From: Gracilaria caudata
Lineage: Eukaryota > Rhodophyta > Florideophyceae > Gracilariales > Gracilariaceae
Length of the DNA: 14,796 bases
Reading direction: 5' to 3'
Assembly: GCA_030374735.1 (NCBI GenBank)
Contig: JASCIV010000667.1
Location: forward strand, 1-14,796
Every line of letters begins with the position of its first letter. The first letter of the stretch is position 1. The notes under the pieces are model-generated. The model ran no database searches. It saw only the letters and a list, made by a program, of their open reading frames with translations, and was not told the DNA's origin. Below, in pieces: positions 8,330 through 14,796 of this stretch. The position numbers and the translations under genes are program-made.

Positions 8330-11239
8330 CTATAACGCCTTGACGATTACCTGACGATTTCGGTCCACCGAAAAGTTCCATTTCTTGAACAAAGGGCTTT
8401 GATAGAATCTTTGACAAGTATACACATTAAGCTCCCGAGCTCTAGCCTCAAAGTCTTCCATGTCAACTTCGACTCGTCGCCGTTGTCGATCGGCCCCTGA
8501 TCCGTCCTCGTTATCCTTTTCTTCGTGAACGGCGAGGTGTGTTGATGAATAATCCCTAACAAGGCCATTCAAAATGTACAGTAGGAGTTCGTTATCATCC
8601 CTGCGGAATGCGAGATACTTGTGGAATCTCCGACGCATCTGTCGCATCAATGAATACTTCTGGCTGGCGAAGAACGATTCTAGCATCACGGCAATAGCTG
8701 TGTTGATGTCATCGTCACGAACATATTCGCGCAAGTGAAGCCGAGCGTTACTCTCTGCCAATCGCACAATAGATTCCAAATGTCGAAGTGCAATGGGCAT
8801 CCCACCAGATGACATGGACTCACGACGCAAATCAATGTACAACGCAGAAATCTTTTCCTTATCCATGTTGCTGAGCTTCGGTACAATCGCCCTTCTAGCG
8901 TATCTCAAATACTTTCGAAGCATGGGTTGAGGAATAACCTCAACAGTAGTAGACCCATATTCGACGACTTCGTTTCCTTTTCCTTCACCATTCTCCGAAT
9001 CTTCATCTTCATCACCGATTAGCTGTGGATGGGACTTGATGTGCGAACCAACCACAAACCTGGCCAGAGTTTCATCCTTTGAAGCGTCGACTGTATCTCG
9101 TACTACGCATAGAACATCAAAACGAGACAGAATAGGTTCGGTCAAATCTACGTTGTCATAAAAAGAAATAGAAGGATCGTATCGCCCCTTCAGTGGATTT
9201 GCGGCGGCGAACACTGAGCACCTAGCCTGAAGAGTGGTCACGATGCCAGCCTTAGAAACGGAAATGCTCTGCTGTTCCATTGCTTCATGAATTGAAGTAC
9301 GATCGGTGTCGTTCATCTTGTCAAACTCGTCTATAAGACATACCCCTCTGTCAGCCAGCACCAGGGCCCCTCCTTCCAAAGTCCATTCCCTGGTTACAGG
9401 ATCCTTGTGCACTACAGCAGTTAAACCCACAGCAGATGCACCCTTTCCAGTTGTGTACACTGCTCGATTAGCGGTCTTCTCAACATACTTCAAGAACTGT
9501 GACTTTGCAGTTCCTGGATCTCCAAGAAGTAAACAATTAATATCGCCTCTGATACGATGCTTTTCGCCAACTTCTTTAGCCTGTCCCCCGAACAAAGCTA
9601 GGGCCAGTGCGCGCTTGATGTTGGAATGGCCGTAAATACTTGGCGCAATCGAAGCAAACACTCTTTCTGCAATGCGTGGATCCCGAGAGAGTTTTCGGAT
9701 CTCAGCAACATCGTCATCAGTGAGTTCACTCTCTGCATGAGCGTCCTCCACTTTGCGAACCCAGTTTGCTTCTATAATCGTTGAGAACACAGGGAAGCCG
9801 TTCTGAATGTTGATAGAGGCGTCCATATTATGTCGATAGGTGCCCGTCACTTCAACCTCTTCACCAGGTCTTGCACAATCGATAAGGTCATCGAGCAGAA
9901 TAATCTCCTTGTATCTCGGCAATCGCCCGGCCGGCACTGATCCGGGTCTCTCTTGCAAAGTGAGTTTCTGGAAATTGCCGAACGAACTCTGTTCAGCGTT
10001 GATGGTGAACGGACCCCTGGACTCACATTCCGGACATGAGCGTATGCTTCGCTCCGGTCGCAAGGTGGACGTGGCTGGAGGAGTGAGTATTCTGTGGCAC
10101 TTTTCACAATTGAGCCTCACATTTCGGAGATGTGGAAACACTCCCGAACGACGCGTGACCACGCCGCTGACCTTGATGAGAGTGTTAAGATGCACGTGAC
10201 GAATGTCTCGAAGATTATCTAGAATAGGAAAGTCGGCAATCCGAACAAAAATCTCCGGATGCACACGGGAGTACTCCTGGAAAATGGTGAACGTAAGAGC
10301 TGTAGCGACCTTGTTATAAATCTCGAGGATTGGAGTAGGAGCATCGGCAAGCCATGTTGCCACAGTAGGTTCGGCCAAAGTGAAATGTCGAAAGTCAATG
10401 ACAAGACTCTGCGCATTGTTTGCAGCCATGGCTCGAATACGGTCCATATAAACGAACGACTCCGTCTTCTGATCCGTAAAGCCCTTCAAAAAGCTCTCAA
10501 ATCTTCTGTAAAGCTCCTTCTTGATTCGCTCTTCTTGCACAATCTGGGAGATGGGTTGTTCTCTCAAAGCGGTGGCATCCAAATCAATGGGATCATCTCT
10601 GAACGTGTTAGCCATGTCATCCTGCCCAAAACTGAGCAGAGGAGTGTTTGTGTCATTCTGAGGAGTTGCAACATTAGCATCAGGGCCATCGTTCGGAAGG
10701 CCACGACTTCCTGCAACAATGGCACGACGTCGACTACGACGACCCGGTAGACCTGCCACACCCTCTTCCTCCGAATCAGAGTCATTCATACGAACATCGC
10801 CGCGCAAGTCACGCAGCTCATGACGACGGTTCTGAACATCTCGGCGTTGAAGCTCGCGTTCAGCTCGTCTTCTGGCAGCAACGGTCATGGGGGCGACATC
10901 ATCATTCTCGGCAACATCATCAATCTCATAACGATCAAGCTGTTCAAGTGGTCGATAATCGTTGACCATATCATCGCCAAGAAGATCCTCCCCTTCATCT
11001 TCCTCATCCTCCGGATTGTTGGTGAGAAGGTTGGCCTCTGCGGCGTCGGCATCGACCGCAAAGTCGCGCGGCGGTTCTGAGGCATAGTCGTGGTCCAGGT
11101 GAACGTCGTCAGATTCTGGCAGCGCGTTGTGAGAGGAGTCTAGCGGCGCGAAGGAGGAGGTGGCCGCCGTGCGCGGTGCCGAGTTTGACGGCGGCGCAGG
11201 GTCGGCGGTATCATCGGTAGAGGAGCGACGGTTCGACAT
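8330..11239 (-). CDS. MCM2: DNA replication licensing factor MCM2
   Basis: This is MCM2, a subunit of the hexameric MCM2-7 helicase that is loaded at origins in G1 and unwinds DNA in S phase in the nucleus. It is a complete single exon of 969 residues starting at ATG 11239. The N-terminal ~200 residues are acidic, Ser/Asp-rich and probably disordered; in the family this tail binds histones and is phosphorylated by DDK. A zinc ribbon follows (C378, C381, C402, C405). The AAA+ core has Walker A GDPGTAKS (573-580), Walker B LIDEFD (D637, E638), sensor-1 Asn681 in FAAANPLKGRYDPS, and the arginine finger in SRFD (R706). The C-terminal part contains the MCM2-specific MRRRFHKYLAFRRDDNELLL block and a winged-helix end. 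The zinc ribbon plus that block separate it from MCM3-7. It is divergent from the NYN-domain gene, and a palindromic E2F-type site lies about 160 bp upstream of its start. Confidence 0.97.
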   Translation of the reverse strand: MSNRRSSTDDTADPAPPSNSAPRTAATSSFAPLDSSHNALPESDDVHLDHDYASEPPRDFAVDADAAEANLLTNNPEDEEDEGEDLLGDDMVNDYRPLEQLDRYEIDDVAENDDVAPMTVAARRRAERELQRRDVQNRRHELRDLRGDVRMNDSDSEEEGVAGLPGRRSRRRAIVAGSRGLPNDGPDANVATPQNDTNTPLLSFGQDDMANTFRDDPIDLDATALREQPISQIVQEERIKKELYRRFESFLKGFTDQKTESFVYMDRIRAMAANNAQSLVIDFRHFTLAEPTVATWLADAPTPILEIYNKVATALTFTIFQEYSRVHPEIFVRIADFPILDNLRDIRHVHLNTLIKVSGVVTRRSGVFPHLRNVRLNCEKCHRILTPPATSTLRPERSIRSCPECESRGPFTINAEQSSFGNFQKLTLQERPGSVPAGRLPRYKEIILLDDLIDCARPGEEVEVTGTYRHNMDASINIQNGFPVFSTIIEANWVRKVEDAHAESELTDDDVAEIRKLSRDPRIAERVFASIAPSIYGHSNIKRALALALFGGQAKEVGEKHRIRGDINCLLLGDPGTAKSQFLKYVEKTANRAVYTTGKGASAVGLTAVVHKDPVTREWTLEGGALVLADRGVCLIDEFDKMNDTDRTSIHEAMEQQSISVSKAGIVTTLQARCSVFAAANPLKGRYDPSISFYDNVDLTEPILSRFDVLCVVRDTVDASKDETLARFVVGSHIKSHPQLIGDEDEDSENGEGKGNEVVEYGSTTVEVIPQPMLRKYLRYARRAIVPKLSNMDKEKISALYIDLRRESMSSGGMPIALRHLESIVRLAESNARLHLREYVRDDDINTAIAVMLESFFASQKYSLMRQMRRRFHKYLAFRRDDNELLLYILNGLVRDYSSTHLAVHEEKDNEDGSGADRQRRRVEVDMEDFEARARELNVYTCQRFYQSPLFKKWNFSVDRNRQVIVKAL

Positions 11240-11332
11240 GTTGAGCGATAGCAGTACTCACAAGGACGAGCACGATGGGTCTGCCGGCGCAAACAATAAC
11301 TACGACGCCCGCGCTTATGCGTGGGAAGCGCA

Positions 11333-11358
11333 AAGCGCGGGAAGCGCGGGAAGCGGGG
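11333..11358. repeat. Tandem 9-bp GC repeats containing E2F-like cores
   Basis: AAGCGCGGG occurs twice back to back (11333-11341, 11342-11350) and is followed by AAGCGGGG. A further GTGGGAAGCG lies just to the left. Each junction gives GCGGGAA, whose complement TTCCCGC is the core of an E2F site. They lie about 100 bp upstream of the MCM2 start on the same side as the palindrome at 11399. Confidence 0.6.
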
Positions 11359-11398
11359 CACGGCGCGCGCCGTGGCGAAAAGCGCTTGGGTATTTGCC

Positions 11399-11410
11399 TT
11401 TCCCGCCAAA
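11399..11410. promoter_or_regulatory. Palindromic E2F/DP-type binding site upstream of MCM2
   Basis: The sequence TTTCCCGCCAAA fits the E2F consensus TTTSSCGC read from the left and, as TTTGGCGG, nearly so from the right. MCM genes are classic E2F targets at the G1/S transition in animals, plants and algae, so the position about 160 bp upstream of the MCM2 start is meaningful. Binding itself is inferred. Confidence 0.65.
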
Positions 11411-11594
11411 TCTACACGGCGCTTCGTCAAGCGGACAGCTGCAGCTGCCAGCGCTGTAAGCAACGGCAGTCGCCGCGCCGCTTGCTGCGCGCCGCGAGGT
11501 ATCGAGGGGGGACGGGAGATGGAAGTGGAGCACGTGCGCCAAGTCATCAACACCAGGCAGACGGCGCGATTGCGCGTGGCACCACCACGCGCAC

Positions 11595-11625
11595 GTGGCT
11601 CCACGCGCTTGTGGCTCCACGCGCT
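11595..11625. repeat. 15-bp direct repeat in the divergent promoter
   Basis: GTGGCTCCACGCGCT occurs exactly twice with a 16-bp period (11595-11609 and 11611-11625). GTGGCTCCAC itself is partly self-complementary (GTGG and CCAC), so each unit could be a small palindromic protein-binding site or hairpin. Confidence 0.6.
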
Positions 11626-11661
11626 CGACTGCTGTGCTTACCACCGCCGTCACTTCGCGGC

Positions 11662-11670
11662 GCATAAATA
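11662..11670 (+). promoter_or_regulatory. TATA-like element for the NYN-domain gene
   Basis: CATAAATAT stands out as an AT-rich island within GC-rich DNA, about 120 bp upstream of the ATG at 11786. That spacing would give a leader of roughly 90 nt. Function is inferred. Confidence 0.35.
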
Positions 11671-11785
11671 TTGCGCCATGACGCCCGCGTCGGCGGCGAA
11701 AAGGGTGGTAAGTCAACGACGGTGCGCTCGTCGCTGCGCTGCGCTGCGCGTGTTTTGAGAGAAACGTGGTTTTGAGAGGCGACGC

Positions 11786-12721
11786 ATGGACGAGAAGCGC
11801 GCGCGTCACCTGGCGGCGCTGTGTGCGCGCTGTTGCGCGAAAAGAAGCGCCGCGACGAGCGCGCACTGTGGCACATTCAAATGTAAGGTTGTTTGTAAGT
11901 CGAGGAGCAAGTCGTCTTCACCCGCCGCATCTCAACAACAACAGAGCAGCGCGAAAGCAGCGTCTGCGTCGCCGAGTGCCACACACAGTGCGGAGAACAG
12001 TGCGGCCCACAATGGTACCTCATCTTCTGGCAGAGTCGCATCACCTTCAAAGTCCAAATCTGCTCATTCGTCAGCGCACAAGTCCGCATCGAACAAGCAT
12101 TCTGCGCTCGCTTCCGTTGCCGCCGAGCAAACCGAGCAAGGAAAGTCCTCCTCGAAGAAGAGTCACCAGTCCGCAGTCGAGTCGCCCGGCGCTATTAGTT
12201 CTGAAAAAGCTTTCCCGGTCGCTTCGAACGGCGCCTCCGCAGAGCTGGACGGTCTTGAGCCGGCACCAGGTGAGCCAGAGCGCACGTTTGGTGTAGTTGT
12301 AGACGGCTTGGATGTGGCAAAGTTCCGCGACCGCGATGGCTTTCACTCCGTGAATCTAGTGCGAGCGCTCAAGTCCCTGTACAAGGATGGAATGAAACCT
12401 ATTGCTTTCCTTCCTCGCAGTTATGTTGACTTTCGTTCAAAGGATGCTAAACTTGCCGATGACCCTTGTGTTTTGAAGTACATTGAAAAACATGGCTTCT
12501 TGCGATTTATTGAGGATAAGGAACTCTACGCCTGGCATATGTTGACGTTTGCGAAGAATAACAATTGCCCAATTCTGTCCAACAGACGCTATGAACAAAA
12601 GCGTAAAGTGAAGACCCCGAAAGATGTTGAAGTATCATCGGAACAGCTTGAGGATTTGTACTCGTACGTTGGCCAACACCGCATGGCATATTCTTTCAAG
12701 GGGCTGTTTGTTCTCAAATAG
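11786..12721 (+). CDS. Ser/Ala-rich protein with a degenerate Zc3h12a/Regnase-like NYN domain
   Basis: This is a 311-residue protein in one exon, starting at the only suitable ATG. Residues 1-42 are Cys/Arg-rich, with a CARCC cluster and three later Cys. Residues 43-165 are Ser/Ala/Lys/Gln-rich low complexity, probably disordered. The C-terminal ~140 residues resemble the NYN/PIN-like RNase domain of Zc3h12a: a first strand and acid VVVDGLDVA (compare VVIDGSNVA), FLPRSYVDF (compare VFVPSWRKE), the LKYIEKHGFLRF helix, ILSNRRYE (compare IVSNDNYRD), and an end, MAYSFKGLFVL, like MYSFVNDKFM. Of the four family acids only the first, D173, is visible; the paired Asp in YDDRF appear as YAWHM, and the last as Arg. 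It may therefore bind RNA without cutting it, or be a distant PIN relative with another active site. GTAAG-like donors near 11883 and 11896 leave open an intron in the N-terminal part. Confidence 0.7.
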   Translation: MDEKRARHLAALCARCCAKRSAATSAHCGTFKCKVVCKSRSKSSSPAASQQQQSSAKAASASPSATHSAENSAAHNGTSSSGRVASPSKSKSAHSSAHKSASNKHSALASVAAEQTEQGKSSSKKSHQSAVESPGAISSEKAFPVASNGASAELDGLEPAPGEPERTFGVVVDGLDVAKFRDRDGFHSVNLVRALKSLYKDGMKPIAFLPRSYVDFRSKDAKLADDPCVLKYIEKHGFLRFIEDKELYAWHMLTFAKNNNCPILSNRRYEQKRKVKTPKDVEVSSEQLEDLYSYVGQHRMAYSFKGLFVLK

Positions 12722-13146
12722 CAATTGTACTGGCTACCTCCGCGTTCCATTCTGATTGTATCTACCTGCGCTATCAACCTTTATAGAGAGAAAGTCATTT
12801 GGTTACCACCTTGAGCTACGACGGCAATATGGAGTCAAAGTTCACAGCTCACCAAGAGTTAGGTGCTACTGTAAGCAAGATCCCTGTTTGTTGGGAGTTC
12901 CATCTTCAACCACAACACCCTACTTAAATCGCATGTGTTTGTATCGACAAGCTCAAATGATCTACAGTATCTTCCGAAACCTTCCAAGTACCGAACATCA
13001 TGACATGATTGGTTCTCGTAACGTTTCACTCACATATGCATGTCGATACACTTTCAACGCCTCTGAGCCTCTATAAAGTGGACTACACTATGGCGTTGAG
13101 TGCGCTGCCTGATGAGAATGAACTGGTGAATGCCTTCTCAGTTGGA

Positions 13147-13403
13147 TTGAATGCACGACCATTTGACTTTATTTCGAATAATTGGCCATTCAACCTATGC
13201 TTACAGCTAGTTTAAATGCATTCAATGTTTTCAATGCTTACGCCATTGACAATGTTCAACTCCTTTGAATGGGTACAATTGACCACCATTCAAAGAAAAG
13301 ACTCCAATCAAATTGTTTGAACTTGTTCCATTCAATGGTTAAAAACCATTCAAAAATTCAACAAAATTACGTTTTGAATGACATTTGAATGCTTTTCGAA
13401 TGG
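13147..13403. repeat. Cluster of TTGAATGG / CCATTCAA motifs in both orientations
   Basis: The hexamer TTGAAT or its complement ATTCAA recurs about ten times in 260 bp, often extended to CCATTCAA or TTGAATGG. Examples: 13147-13153, 13186-13193, 13219-13227, 13264-13272, 13286-13294, 13328-13338 (near-palindrome CCATTCAATGG), 13346-13353, 13374-13380, 13384-13391, with a variant TTCGAATGG at 13395-13403. Orientation is mixed and spacing irregular, so this is not a simple tandem repeat. Confidence 0.75.
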
Positions 13404-13500
13404 TCTTACGTTTAAAACTTCAAACTTGTCAAACCACTCATCAGATTCAAACCGTTTACCAACAGTCTCCTCTGACAAGATACCTTCATCATTAACTCTC

Positions 13501-13534
13501 ACGACAATTTGTCAGGCAACGACAATTTTTCAGG
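13501..13534. repeat. 16-bp imperfect direct repeat
   Basis: ACGACAATTTGTCAGG (13501-13516) and ACGACAATTTTTCAGG (13519-13534) differ at one base and are 18 bp apart start to start. The first contains the inverted pair GACAATTTGTC. It could be a decayed mobile-element end or a binding site; nothing else supports either. Confidence 0.6.
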
Positions 13535-13619
13535 AATTGCAAGAAAGTCAGATATAGGGTGTGAAATGGACCCTGTAACCAAAGTAACTACCAGCAAAAC
13601 TAAGTGAGGACGTAACTAG

Positions 13620-13960
13620 CAGTTTTATAAAATTAAAAATTAAATTACAGTAAAAGGTGAAATTGCATTGATTGCTTCGATGACAGCGGTTGTTATGTTA
13701 ACAATGCCATAATATAATCAATTACATCAAGTACATAAACAATATACAAAAATATTTTGTATTAGAAACTCACATAAATAATTATATAATAATAAAAAAG
13801 CACATAAATTATTACAACAAATAGTGATATATTATAATTTTTGCACCAATCTAAACTCTCAAATAATACAATACCTTATAAAAATATATCTACAAACTTA
13901 CTAGAATAGATCTTACCCCAATATAAACGATACAATATTTGTATCACCTTAAATTAATTT
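13620..13960. other. AT-rich island
   Basis: This roughly 340-bp stretch is about 75-85% A+T by eye, while the genes on either side are near 50%. It has short direct repeats, for example CACATAAATAATTA at 13771 and CACATAAATTATTA at 13801. No coding potential is seen. It may be a gene-island boundary, a scaffold-attachment-like region or an eroded mobile element. Confidence 0.6.
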
Positions 13961-14071
13961 GCCACTCGTTCTGTCTAGTTTTCAAATTTTTACTTACTTG
14001 GACAGAAATTGCATTCTCGCCAAATATATTATACTGTTGTCATGTGATCAAGTAATTGTTTTTCTTATTAG

Positions 14072-14689
14072 ATGCATATCAAAATGTATTGGTCTGCTCC
14101 ATGTTCTGGTCATGCTTCAGAGGAAGAGCCTCAAGGAAACAGTAAGGTTATTTCTATTGGACAGGCCGAAGACAATGTCTACTACGTAAAGGTTTGACAT
14201 GCAGGGTTTTCCCAGTCGCAATCCGCTGCCCATATGGATGTAAGAAAATTATCAGGGGTTGGAAAGTATGGTGGAAAGAGTCCTGAAGGGAGCTCAAAGT
14301 GCGCCCATTGTGGTGGAGGAGGAAACAAAGGATTTCCAAGCCGACAAGAGCTCTGGAATCATATGCAAACCAAGTCATGTAAACATGAACGTGGCTTTGC
14401 CGTATCCAGACAGTCGCCGACGGAGAAGCTGGGACGCATATTCGTGCGCTGTATAAACGATCCTCAGAACGAAATCATGGTGGGCGACAAGTTGAAGTTT
14501 ATTTGTATCTACTGCAGAAAGCGTACAGACTACCACGAACGCTTGAACCATTCTGTCAAATGCTGGTTAGTCCGACACAAAGTCAAACCAGTGTCGCACA
14601 TCGTTCGCAAAGTAGGTGATGACGAAGACCACTGTGGTATAGCAGCAGCGAGCTACAACCAGAATGGTGTTCGGTGGTCGCTTGGCTAG
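14072..14689 (+). CDS. Small Cys/His-rich protein with two C2HC finger-like units; possible 30-nt mini-intron or broken 5' part
   Basis: The firm part is the 151-codon ORF from ATG 14234. It contains C23-x2-C26-x16-H43-x5-C49 with a KGFPSRQELWNHM helix like a classical zinc finger, and C91-x2-C94-x11-H106-x4-C110. It is likely zinc-binding, perhaps nucleic-acid-binding or transposon-derived; I do not recognise the family. The same frame is open upstream from ATG 14072 (right after a splice-acceptor-like TTCTTATTAG), reading MHIKMYWSAPCSGHASEEEP and onward to VYY, and is broken only by TGA at 14195-14197. That TGA lies in a 30-nt segment, 14186-14215, with GTAAAG and TTTTCCCAG ends; removing it keeps the frame. 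The whole might be one spliced gene, two unrelated ORFs, or a pseudogene. The stop at 14687-14689 may also be passed by splicing. Confidence 0.5.
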
Positions 14690-14796
14690 GAAGCGCGCGG
14701 AGGGCTCAACCTAGAAGGTGTAGAAGGGGTACCTGAGAGGTGTGAGAAGTACCGATCACGGTGAGGTGCAAGATAGCCGGCTGGCTTACCTGTACC
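14690..14796. other. Right-edge sequence without assigned gene
   Basis: This is GC-rich purine-biased DNA with a near tandem TAGAAGGTG/TAGAAGGGG and an inverted GGTAC/GTACC pair at about 14738-14763. On the minus strand the last bases read GGTACAG followed by GTAAGC, a good splice donor, so a minus-strand exon could begin just outside the window. Too little is present to call it. Confidence 0.3.

Larger units (their letters stand above)
11240..11785. promoter_or_regulatory. Divergent promoter region between MCM2 and the NYN-domain gene
   Basis: This 546-bp GC-rich region lies between divergent start codons. On the MCM2 side it holds a palindromic E2F-type site, tandem GCGGGAA repeats, and no ATG on the minus strand from the site to the MCM2 start. 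On the NYN side it has a TATA-like CATAAATAT and a 15-bp direct repeat. Transcription start sites cannot be placed from sequence alone. Confidence 0.7.
12722..14071. other. 1.35-kb non-coding gap, repeat-bearing and increasingly AT-rich
   Basis: No convincing gene is visible. From 12722 to about 13140 the composition is mixed and open frames start at TTG. From 13147 to 13403 a short motif recurs on both strands. At 13501-13534 there is a 16-bp imperfect direct repeat. From about 13620 to 13960 the DNA is very AT-rich. A TATAAA at 13072-13077 lies 13 bp before an ATG at 13090 whose ORF is only 41 codons. The right edge, TTGTTTTTCTTATTAG ending at 14071, looks like a splice acceptor for the next coding stretch. 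Confidence 0.55.

Noticed and set aside
11160..11760. Overlapping open frames on both strands in the MCM2/NYN promoter region
   Set aside because: Arg/Ala-rich translations of GC-rich repeats, mutually overlapping and without known domains.
12756..13215. Plus-strand open frames after the NYN gene, including a 41-codon ATG ORF at 13090 behind a TATAAA
   Set aside because: The longer ones start at TTG; the 41-codon ORF runs into the repeat cluster, and TATAAA only 13 bp from an ATG is too close for a normal leader.
13147..13403. CRISPR-like array
   Set aside because: Units are only 8 bp, mixed in orientation and irregularly spaced, and the window is clearly eukaryotic.

Overview
The window is nuclear DNA from an intron-poor eukaryote. 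It holds six likely protein-coding genes, two of which contain one short GT-AG intron each (67 and 80 nt). One intron carries a yeast-like TACTAAC branch point. The other genes read as single exons, including a full-length MCM2. Sparse introns, compact GC-rich gene blocks and an AT-rich, repeat-bearing gap would fit a red alga or another compact-genome protist. That taxonomic guess is weak, because none of the proteins is lineage-diagnostic by eye.

Layout from left to right. (1) 1-1398, minus strand: a multi-pass membrane protein I do not recognise, in two exons, running off the left edge. (2) 1399-2346: a GC-rich divergent intergenic region whose right part, over 500 nt, contains no ATG. (3) 2347-3452, plus strand: the catalytic subunit of protein phosphatase 2A in two exons. 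Its 341 residues align with the 309-residue animal enzyme at a constant offset of 32. (4) 4198-6660, plus strand: an RG-repeat, U1-type zinc finger and SAC3/GANP-domain protein of the Thp3/LENG8 kind, probably acting in mRNA processing or export. (5) 6661-8329: about 1.7 kb with no convincing gene, only a weak 117-codon minus-strand ORF and a perfect 9-bp hairpin. (6) 8330-11239, minus strand: MCM2, a subunit of the replicative helicase. (7) 11240-11785: a GC-rich divergent promoter region with a perfect palindromic E2F-type site about 160 bp upstream of the MCM2 start, tandem GCGGGAA repeats, and a TATA-like element for the next gene. (8) 11786-12721, plus strand: a Ser/Ala-rich protein with a C-terminal Zc3h12a/Regnase-like NYN fold that appears to have lost most of its catalytic acids. 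(9) 12722-14071: no convincing gene, with a dense cluster of the short motif TTGAATGG/CCATTCAA on both strands followed by a strongly AT-rich stretch. (10) 14072-14689, plus strand: a small Cys/His protein with two C2HC finger-like units, preceded in the same frame by a short ORF separated from it by one TGA that lies inside a 30-nt GT-AG segment.

The genes are mostly core eukaryotic functions (phosphatase, mRNA processing, DNA replication, putative RNA-binding NYN protein) and do not form a pathway cluster. I do not see a clearly new biological system. The most interesting points are the degenerate NYN protein sharing a divergent promoter with MCM2, the E2F palindrome, the ATG-free leader of the phosphatase gene, the motif cluster at 13.1-13.4 kb, and the mini-intron or in-frame stop near 14.2 kb.
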